A stretch of 54,434 nucleotides of DNA from an uncultured Altererythrobacter sp. Lineage in GTDB: Bacteria; Pseudomonadota; Alphaproteobacteria; Sphingomonadales; Sphingomonadaceae. Positions 48,779-54,434 of this stretch are shown here, piece after piece. The translations under genes were made by a program, and so were the position numbers. The notes beneath the pieces are model-generated. The model searched no databases. It saw only the letters and a program-made list of their open reading frames with translations, and had not been told where the DNA came from. Positions within the stretch are counted from its first letter, which is position 1. Every line of letters starts with the position of its first letter. Location: contig CAMPIX010000017.1 of assembly GCA_946886565.1 (NCBI GenBank), forward strand, positions 1 through 54,434, written 5' to 3'.

Positions 48779-49078
48779 ATGGAACATCAGGAGATCCTTG
48801 CCGGCTTCATTCGCCTTCATGTTCTGCACCATGCATCCGAAGGCGATATCTATGGCCAGTGGATGATCGAGGAACTAGCGCATCACGGCTATCGGATGAG
48901 CGCCGGGACGCTCTACCCGATGCTTCATTCGCTCGAGAAGAAGGGGTATCTGAGCTCGCGAAAAGAGCGGGACGGACGGACGTTTCGGCGCGTCTACATC
49001 GCCACGGACCAAGGTCGCGAAGCGCTCGAGCTCGGCCGAGAAAAGCTTCGCGAACTCTTTCGTGAGGTGGTCGAGTAA
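48779..49078 (+). CDS. PadR-family transcriptional regulator
   Basis: A 99-residue winged-helix regulator: FIRLHVLHHASEGDIYGQWM, then MSAGTLYPMLHSLEKKGYL with the recognition helix, and a wing RDGRTFRRVYIATDQGREAL. It is a short (class II-like) PadR. The ATG at 48779 has only a weak ribosome site. It ends 22 bp from the convergent DoxX gene. The target may be its own promoter, the ars operon or the leftward permease operon. Confidence 0.88.
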   Translation: MEHQEILAGFIRLHVLHHASEGDIYGQWMIEELAHHGYRMSAGTLYPMLHSLEKKGYLSSRKERDGRTFRRVYIATDQGREALELGREKLRELFREVVE

Positions 49079-49099
49079 CGCACCCGACCACCAATTGGG

Positions 49100-49603
49100 T
49101 CAAACTTCGGTGGTGACTGGTCGAGACGGGTTACTATTGCCGTGCGACAGTCGCTCGTCGAGCGACCATCGTCCCGACCCTGACAGCAACATGAAGATCG
49201 CTCCCATCAACATCGCCCAGTCGGTGCGGGTTTCATGCGTGAAGCTCAGGAAGCCGTAGCGGTCGAGTTCGCGGAGGCTGAACATCCACCATTCGCGACC
49301 GAGGAGGATCGGGATCTTGGTCGAGAGGATCGCGACGATCATGATCACGATGATTGGCACGGCCGCAGCGCGAGACGCGTAGCCCACCAGAAACATGATT
49401 CCGGCCAGCAACTCGAGAACCCCCACCAGAGGTCCGAAAAACTCCGGATAAGGAATCCCGATACCCGTAAACCGCCCCGCTCCCAGTATGTCGGCGTGGG
49501 TCAGCTTCTGGAGACCCTCCGGGATGAACACCCCGGCCAGCGAGAGTCGGACAAAAATCGACCATGTCGCCTCACCGGGCGATAGCCACCAGCTGTTCTT
49601 CAT
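49100..49603 (-). CDS. DoxX-family membrane protein
   Basis: A 167-residue membrane protein with four helices. SIFVRLSLAGVFIPEGLQKL and GVLELLAGIMFLVGYASRAA are DoxX-like. Family members support oxidative-stress and quinone-linked reactions. It overlaps the permease stop (ATGA) and is the last gene of a three-gene operon with a cytochrome lipoprotein. GGAGCAGAAGCGAA precedes its ATG. Confidence 0.85.
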   Translation of the reverse strand: MKNSWWLSPGEATWSIFVRLSLAGVFIPEGLQKLTHADILGAGRFTGIGIPYPEFFGPLVGVLELLAGIMFLVGYASRAAAVPIIVIMIVAILSTKIPILLGREWWMFSLRELDRYGFLSFTHETRTDWAMLMGAIFMLLSGSGRWSLDERLSHGNSNPSRPVTTEV

Positions 49604-50919
49604 TTCGCTTCTGCTCCTGTCGGTGTTTTCCAAAGTCGGGGCGCGAACGCCTTGAATAGTAGGCCGATGGCAATAAGGCCAAGGCCCAGCGCCCAGATCG
49701 CTACCGGCACCCAGAATGCGAGGAAGAGACAGGCGGCTAGTCCCGCGACGGCTACCCAGGTCGGAAACAGTCTTTGCTCGCGCGGGAGCCGCAACGCTGC
49801 CAGGTTCGTGATCGCGTAGTAGATGAGCACGGTGAAGGCGCTGAATGCCCAAGTGGTCTCCACGCTGCCGATCAAGGCCAGACCCGCGACTATCGCTCCG
49901 ACGAGTATAACTGCCGCAGCCGGCGCCGTTCCGTCCCGGCTCAGGCGAGCGAACAACGGCGGCAGGTCGCCCTGCCGCCCCATAGCCAGCACGACCCGTG
50001 ACAACCCGATGATAAGATTGAGGAGGACGCCAAGCATGGCGGTGACGGCGCCGACAGCAACGAGACCCGCCAGCCACGGCCGATCCATGGCGCGAGCGGC
50101 GAGTTGCAGGGGTGTTGCCTGCGCCCCCGGCGCATCGGCGAAGCGGTCCGCGCCGAAACTGCCGATCGCGACGACGGCAACGAGAATATAGAGGATGGCG
50201 GTCACGATTAACGTTACGATGATCGCCTTGGGAATGGTGCGCCTGGGTTCCTTCACCTCCTCGCCGAGCGTCGCGATCCGTCCATATCCGGTATAGGCGA
50301 CGAACATCAGCGCGGTGGCATAGAGGAAGGCCTGAAGACCTCCTGGCTTATTCCCCGGAAGGATAGGCGTGAGATTCTCGGCGCCTCCCTCGATGGCTGT
50401 GGGCAGGCCGAACAGGACGAACGCTCCGAGCGCGGTCAGGGTGATTGTAACGATGAGGATGTTCATCCAGCTCGAGCGACGGATACCGCCCAGCACGAGC
50501 AATGTGAACAACACGACCGCGCCAACTGCCAGCCACGGCATTAGGACGAGGTCCGCCCCGATCAGTCGCAGGAGATAGCCTCCGAAGCCCAATGCAGCCG
50601 TCGCCGCCGAAGCGGTCTTGGCGCACAAAAACATCCAGCCAGCAGTGAAGCCCAGCGCCGGGTTCAGATAGCGATAGCCATATTCGTAGGTGCCACCACT
50701 GACCGCGTGACTCGCGGCAAGCTGGGCGCTCGACAGCGCGTTGCAGGTCGCCACCGCCGCCGCGATCACGATGGCCAGGATGACGGTAGGGCCCGCGACT
50801 CCGGCGGCGATGCCAATGCTCACGAAAACGCCGGTGCCGACCATGGAACCGAGCCCCATCATGGTGGCCCCGCCAATCCCGAGTTCCCGCTTCAGCAGCT
50901 GTGCCGGTTGCGCTGTCAC
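49600..50919 (-). CDS. APC-superfamily amino acid permease
   Basis: A 439-residue inner-membrane transporter with about 12 helices. GIGGATMMGLGSMVGTGVFV near the start is the APC unwound helix 1 with GSxxGxG, and GRIATLGEEVKEPRRTIPKA is the typical loop after helix 6. The GTG start overlaps the stop of the cytochrome lipoprotein gene (GTGA). Substrate is unknown; coupling to a haem lipoprotein and DoxX is unusual. Confidence 0.87.
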   Translation of the reverse strand: MTAQPAQLLKRELGIGGATMMGLGSMVGTGVFVSIGIAAGVAGPTVILAIVIAAAVATCNALSSAQLAASHAVSGGTYEYGYRYLNPALGFTAGWMFLCAKTASAATAALGFGGYLLRLIGADLVLMPWLAVGAVVLFTLLVLGGIRRSSWMNILIVTITLTALGAFVLFGLPTAIEGGAENLTPILPGNKPGGLQAFLYATALMFVAYTGYGRIATLGEEVKEPRRTIPKAIIVTLIVTAILYILVAVVAIGSFGADRFADAPGAQATPLQLAARAMDRPWLAGLVAVGAVTAMLGVLLNLIIGLSRVVLAMGRQGDLPPLFARLSRDGTAPAAAVILVGAIVAGLALIGSVETTWAFSAFTVLIYYAITNLAALRLPREQRLFPTWVAVAGLAACLFLAFWVPVAIWALGLGLIAIGLLFKAFAPRLWKTPTGAEAK

Positions 50920-51419
50920 CGCGTTTCGTCCTGAGGGGCGGCCAAATCGAACACGGGCTGGTTGTTCATGTAGGCGACGTCCTCCGCTTGATGGCACGCG
51001 GCACAGGCCGCCTTCACGCGCTCGAACCCCCGCCAGGCGCGGGCGGGTTCGCCGGAGCGCAGGTCCGCATCCACCTCCTGCCAAGTGTCGTTCAGCAGGA
51101 ACTGCTCGGCGTTAACACGTCGGGCTGGCCGCTTCGCGATACCGTTCTCGATCGAAGTCCTGATCTTCTCCCAATGGTAGACCGCGAGATTGGTGTTCTG
51201 CCGCTCGAGCGCTTCGTGCAAGCGCGCATAGCGCTCCCCGACCTCCCACATCGGCTGGTCGAAGCCTCGGAACTGCTGTTGGATAAGCCGGTTGCGGGCC
51301 TCTTCGTCTTCCGCGGCGAGCAGCCAGTCGTTCGGCTTCAGGTCCCCTGAAGGCTTATCGGAAGCCGGGGTGCACCCTGCCACCAAAATAGCGGTAACGA
51401 CCAGCTTATAGGTATGCAT
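50916..51419 (-). CDS. Cytochrome c-type lipoprotein with one CxxCH
   Basis: A 167-residue exported protein. The start MHTYKLVVTAILVAGC is a type II signal peptide with lipobox VAGC (Cys16). An alpha-helical body (about 50-135) is followed by CAACH near residue 145, a single haem c site late in the chain, as in cytochrome c-prime-like four-helix proteins. It would sit at the membrane in the periplasm and carry electrons or bind gas. It is first in the operon with an APC permease and a DoxX protein. Confidence 0.8.
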   Translation of the reverse strand: MHTYKLVVTAILVAGCTPASDKPSGDLKPNDWLLAAEDEEARNRLIQQQFRGFDQPMWEVGERYARLHEALERQNTNLAVYHWEKIRTSIENGIAKRPARRVNAEQFLLNDTWQEVDADLRSGEPARAWRGFERVKAACAACHQAEDVAYMNNQPVFDLAAPQDETR

Positions 51420-51950
51420 CGCGAATCTCCCAAACTATCGCGAGATAGCCGCTAGCAGCTTCGATATCGAAAGTCGATTTGGAACGACCCCGCTGTCGCT
51501 ATGGACTTCACGAAGGGGGGGGCGTGTAGTGGGGCATTCTGAAATGTCGGGAGCATATCGAAACACAAGGGAACGCGCTTCACGCAGATATGTCTGCCGC
51601 TTGAGGGGCCGAAGCGAACGCGGAAGTCGACAAGCTCGTCATGGATTCGGCGGGGCCATGACCGGCGATGTAGAAATAGCCTACAACGAACGTGACGAGC
51701 AACACGGGCATGGTGGCAATCTGCGTTTTCGAGACGAGCACCCCGTTCAATCTTCGGTAGGTCGACCAGACGCCCGGGATCGAAAGCCCCGTCATGCCCC
51801 GGGCCGCAGACCATCCAGATGATCTGGGTCGTAAGTCGCCCGGAGCGATCTTGGCGTCGCAGCCTTCGGTTATCGATGAGGTGTGAAAAAACCCCGCAAT
51901 AACAAGTGACGGGAGAGCGAGAGAGAGAAATTGAATTAGAAGGAAAAAAT
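51420..51950. other. Intergenic region with no confident gene
   Basis: About 530 bp between the cytochrome lipoprotein gene and the rightward gene at 51951. Apart from one weak minus-strand frame (51580-51795), reading frames here have poor codon use. An A/G-rich stretch before 51951 contains the ribosome site of that gene. No repeat, terminator or attachment site was recognised. Confidence 0.5.
51580..51795 (-). CDS. Possible small single-pass membrane protein
   Basis: A 71-residue frame with one clear hydrophobic helix (MPVLLVTFVVGYFYIAGHGP, about 29-48) flanked by a basic N-side and a Ser/Ala-rich tail. The start lacks a proper ribosome site, and the region may instead be a remnant. No family recognised. 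Confidence 0.3.
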   Translation of the reverse strand: MTGLSIPGVWSTYRRLNGVLVSKTQIATMPVLLVTFVVGYFYIAGHGPAESMTSLSTSAFASAPQAADISA

Positions 51951-52517
51951 ATGATCAGTATCGCAGAAAAGATGAACCTTGCGATGGATGACCTTGTCGA
52001 GCAAGCTGCCGATTGCGCTGTCGAATACGACATGCAGGAGCTTCAGGCGTTCGCGAGCCGGTTGCGGGGATTGGGGGATACCGAAAACGACGACGAAGCC
52101 ATGGCTCTTCTTCCCGGTGTTCACTTACCGATGGGCTTCTTCCACGCACGCTACACCATCTACGAGGTTAAAGGACGGGGAACGAATGGCGAACTGCTTC
52201 TGGCACCTCCCAAACCGGCAGGCGAACTCATCACCGGTTGGGGAGATCCCCTCGATCTGACGAGCTTGGTGCGTTTCGCCTCCATCCTCGCATCAAGCTA
52301 CACCGCGACAAGCACGGGGCCAGGCCGCTGGCTCGAGAGCTTCGCCCTGCCGATAAAGAACCCAGGCATGTTCGAGCTCGCGCTCGTGGTCGAGCCGCGG
52401 GAGATCAACGATGGCTCCTTCTCCGCGCGCATCGACGCTGAAATCAGAATGGTGAAGGCGCGCACCGCAAGAGACCGCGCCGCCGAGGAGAACCGGATCA
52501 AACGGTCTTGCTCATGA
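51951..52517 (+). CDS. Hypothetical protein
   Basis: A 188-residue soluble protein. An alpha-helical N-terminus (IAEKMNLAMDDLVEQAADC) is followed by a mixed region with GVHLPMGFFHARYTIYEV and a C-terminal charged helix rich in Arg and Glu. AGAAGGAAAAAAT precedes the ATG at 51951. Its end overlaps the convergent RNase H-like gene by 20 bases. I recognise no domain; the neighbourhood suggests an accessory or defence function. Confidence 0.65.
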   Translation: MISIAEKMNLAMDDLVEQAADCAVEYDMQELQAFASRLRGLGDTENDDEAMALLPGVHLPMGFFHARYTIYEVKGRGTNGELLLAPPKPAGELITGWGDPLDLTSLVRFASILASSYTATSTGPGRWLESFALPIKNPGMFELALVVEPREINDGSFSARIDAEIRMVKARTARDRAAEENRIKRSCS

Positions 52518-52989
52518 CGGCGAACATGTGATCACGCAGCCGGTCTCGCGTCGCGAATATCGCTCCTCCCAAGACGAACGGCTCCTCCACACGAACCAGG
52601 CGGACCGGTGAAACCCTATCAGCAAGGGTCAAGGCAAGATCTCGCAGCTGTTCAAGGTCGACGTTCCGGCAATACCCTCCTGTCGTGAGCTGCCGGAAGA
52701 CCAGGTCGGAAGTCACCCGCAGTTCGATCCGGTCCGCCTTGCGCTTGCCGGCATCCTTCAAGGCAGCTTGCACTGCATGATACGAGGCGCGGTGGTTGGT
52801 CCCTTCGACCGGGACAGTTTTCACGAACTTTTCGCCATCCCAGACCACGGGCAGGTGGCTTCCGGGATTGGGGCGACAACCTGCATCGCACAAATAGGTG
52901 CGTGCTGGCGGTCCGGCGAATGTCGGTCGGGCAACCAAGGCGACCGGTTTCCCGAAAGCCTGCCCCAGCGAATCAGCTTCGTTTGTCAT
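52498..52989 (-). CDS. RNase H-like fold protein lacking the usual acidic residue
   Basis: A 163-residue protein with the outline of a bacterial/plant RNase H domain. CDAGCRPNPGSHLP resembles the first strand (DGxxxxNPG). TNHRASYHAVQAAL aligns with TNNxAEYxA, but the catalytic Glu is Ser. RVTSDLVFRQLTTGGY matches SDSxLVxxQL, and RLVRVEEPFV the last strand. It may be catalytically inactive or have a changed metal site. ATG at 52989 follows AGGGGGCTC. It overlaps the end of the convergent hypothetical gene. Confidence 0.6.
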   Translation of the reverse strand: MTNEADSLGQAFGKPVALVARPTFAGPPARTYLCDAGCRPNPGSHLPVVWDGEKFVKTVPVEGTNHRASYHAVQAALKDAGKRKADRIELRVTSDLVFRQLTTGGYCRNVDLEQLRDLALTLADRVSPVRLVRVEEPFVLGGAIFATRDRLRDHMFAVMSKTV

Positions 52990-53165
52990 GAGCCCCCTAT
53001 AAGTGCGTCGGGGTTCACGAAGAGTTGAAGCCAATCCCAGGGAATCCGGTCGGTCGATCGTCGCTTGGTCGGGGGTCGGAACACGGTCGACACTTCAGAA
53101 CAGCGCTCGAGCATCATGCCCGCATCACGGGCTTCCCAACCAGATAAAACCAGAAGGTGAACACC

Positions 53166-54137
53166 ATGAACGAACCGGACTTTTCCGGCGTCGAACCGAC
53201 GCGCCTAGCTGAGGCGCGTCGCAGGATCGGCGTCATCGAAGACTATCTTGCCATCGAGGGGCCAAGCGGAGAGCGGACCCAGGCGGCTGCAGAGAAACTA
53301 GGCCTGACGCGCTGGCAGTTCATGCGCCTGACGCATGCTTGGCGTGATCATCGCGATCCAGCGATGCTGGTAAAGTCACGGACGGGACCGACGAGAAGGG
53401 ATTACGGAATCGACACCAAGGCGAAACAGATCGCGCTCGAAGTCATCCGCGAGGTCGGAATCGGAGCGGAAATCAGCAATGTCGCGCCGGACATCGAAAG
53501 CGTCTGCAAGGCCGAAGGCATCGATCCACCTTCGCGACCGACCATCTACAATTACATCTTGGCGGCGCGACGCGAGGGCGATCTCCGGTTCGACGGCTCC
53601 CCGTGCCTGGTCATCGGGAGGATGTGGTTCCATCTGCCCATGGCGGAAAGCGTCGCCAACTCGATGCCATGCCTGCTCGCGGTGGCTGCGTTGCCCGAGC
53701 GGATCATTGTCAGCTATTCGATTTCCTTAGGCCGCGATGCGCCGCCCTCGGTCGTCCAGGCGCTTAGCGACCTTTTCGACCAAGCGACTTATGATGGCGA
53801 GCCGCGGGAACTGCTCCTGAGCTCAGGTGATCGAACCGCCGCCATGCCCATCCTATCCGACCGACCTGGATTGGAAGTTCCGCCTGCCAAGGACTCGATG
53901 CAGAGGGTGCTTGCGCAGGCATTCGGCGATGGACTGGGCCAGCTACGCCCCGTTTATCGACGAGGTAGCGCCCTCGTGAAGCCCAAATACACGATGGGAT
54001 CCCACGATCGACCGCTTACGGACGTGGAGGCCATCGCCGTCATCGAACAGGCCATCGAAGCGAACAACAACCGGCGGCAAGAGCTCGCGCCGTTTTCCAT
54101 CCATCACCAGACATCGACCAATCCAGATGGGAATTGA
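53166..54137 (+). CDS. HTH protein resembling the DNA-binding half of a transposase
   Basis: A 323-residue protein. Two HTH-like regions are visible: ERTQAAAEKLGLTRWQFMRL (about 36-55) and a second around residues 110-135 with PPSRPTIYNYILAARREGD. The rest (about 145-323) has beta-alpha character, with no DDE triad I can place. The N-terminus recalls Mu- or IS481-type DNA-binding domains, so it could be a domesticated transposase or regulator. ATG at 53166 follows AAGGTG; a GTG at 53157 is in frame. Confidence 0.6.
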   Translation: MNEPDFSGVEPTRLAEARRRIGVIEDYLAIEGPSGERTQAAAEKLGLTRWQFMRLTHAWRDHRDPAMLVKSRTGPTRRDYGIDTKAKQIALEVIREVGIGAEISNVAPDIESVCKAEGIDPPSRPTIYNYILAARREGDLRFDGSPCLVIGRMWFHLPMAESVANSMPCLLAVAALPERIIVSYSISLGRDAPPSVVQALSDLFDQATYDGEPRELLLSSGDRTAAMPILSDRPGLEVPPAKDSMQRVLAQAFGDGLGQLRPVYRRGSALVKPKYTMGSHDRPLTDVEAIAVIEQAIEANNNRRQELAPFSIHHQTSTNPDGN

Positions 54138-54247
54138 CGGCTCCCATTCTCAGGATACTCGGCGATAATCCTTCGCTCGTGACTCGGAAAGGCGTCGAGA
54201 AACGGGCGAACCTCAATGCTCGTCCGAAATGGGAGCACAACGCGGTC

Positions 54248-54434
54248 TCAGGCAGCGCTCACGAGCGATCGTAGGTTGGAGAGTATCTTCTTCTCGAGAA
54301 CGGACCCTTCCATTCCTAGCGTATCCGCGAGCCCGGCTACAGTGTTAGCCACCGAGGGCGGCCGCACAGGTTCGCCCTGAATCTCCACGAACGGACCGTC
54401 GGTTTCGGTTAGCAGCCGGTCCACTGGCAGGCCT
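54248..54434 (-). CDS. TatD-family nuclease, C-terminal part (possible QatD)
   Basis: The frame enters from the right edge and stops at 54248. PVDRLLTETDGPFVEIQGEP is the C-terminal TatD signature (ETDxP with the metal-binding Asp). RPPSVANTVAGLADTLG then follows, as in TatD C-terminal helices. The form TETDGPFV with a following GxPxRP recalls QatD, the last gene of Qat antiphage systems (qatABCD), which would place qatC to the right, outside the window. An ordinary TatD DNase is the alternative. Confidence 0.75.
   Translation of the reverse strand, partial: GLPVDRLLTETDGPFVEIQGEPVRPPSVANTVAGLADTLGMEGSVLEKKILSNLRSLVSAA

Noticed and set aside
51452..52033. A 193-codon minus-strand frame over the gap before 51951
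   Set aside because: It overlaps the start of the gene at 51951 in antisense and has poor codon use. Only the inner 71-codon frame with a hydrophobic helix was kept, at low confidence.
38077..54434. An integrative element with both attachment sites in the window
   Set aside because: No integrase gene and no second copy of the tRNA-Cys 3' end were found, so no att pair can be claimed.

Overview
The window looks like chromosomal DNA of a high-GC alphaproteobacterium of the Sphingomonadales, probably close to the Erythrobacteraceae. The grounds are a compact PhyR-NepR-EcfG general stress cluster with an HWE-family kinase, a TonB-receptor/PepSY iron operon, many ATGA-type gene overlaps, a class I PHA synthase with a phasin, and a candidate ceramide N-acyltransferase. 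The taxon is inferred from gene content; no ribosomal gene is present.

Layout. 1-9000: the 3' end of a tRNA-Gln gene, a DODA-type dioxygenase, an iron-uptake operon (TonB receptor, two-part membrane protein, PepSY protein) facing two unknown genes across two near-identical Fur-like palindromes, a decayed ROK kinase, a LOG-family protein and thiD. 8370-16472: a secretion/regulation locus. It has an outer-membrane barrel with an N-terminal coiled coil (FapF-like), a periplasmic C39 peptidase-like protein (FapD-like) and three small exported proteins sharing an aromatic-NT[GA] motif (candidate amyloid or accessory subunits). Around these lie a FixL-type kinase that keeps the haem-PAS histidine and arginines, two FixJ-type response regulators and a Crp/Fnr regulator. 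I read this as an oxygen-responsive Fap-like functional amyloid system, the most interesting item in the window. 16731-20334: glmM with a DUF1272 protein, a dicarboxylate/amino-acid symporter and Fe-superoxide dismutase.

20392-25992: an AI-2E-type permease and the general stress response core (ecfG, nepR, a CHASE/HWE kinase, phyR and a single-domain FAT GUY-like regulator). Several EcfG-type promoter sequences (GGAAC-N16/17-CGTT) can be read directly. A C-rich small-RNA candidate with a perfect terminator sits between phyR and the single-domain regulator. 26115-37926: lipid, envelope and storage metabolism (BcerS-like acyltransferase, desaturase, lptG/lptF, clpS, phasin, phaC, an alanine-type aminotransferase, enoyl-CoA hydratase, thioesterase) and one nested palindromic intergenic repeat.

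38077-54434: accessory DNA beginning beside a tRNA-Cys gene. It carries a DUF2235-LysM lipase-like protein, a HigB toxin with a HigA-ImmA/IrrE fusion, a four-gene operon of mostly unknown genes with a DnaQ-like exonuclease facing an ArsR-type repressor, a complete ars operon with two unrelated arsenate reductases, a PadR regulator facing a cytochrome/permease/DoxX operon, an RNase H-like protein lacking the usual acidic residue, an HTH protein, and at the right edge the C-terminus of a TatD-family nuclease that could be QatD of a Qat defence system. No rRNA, CRISPR array, insertion sequence or prophage structural gene is visible.
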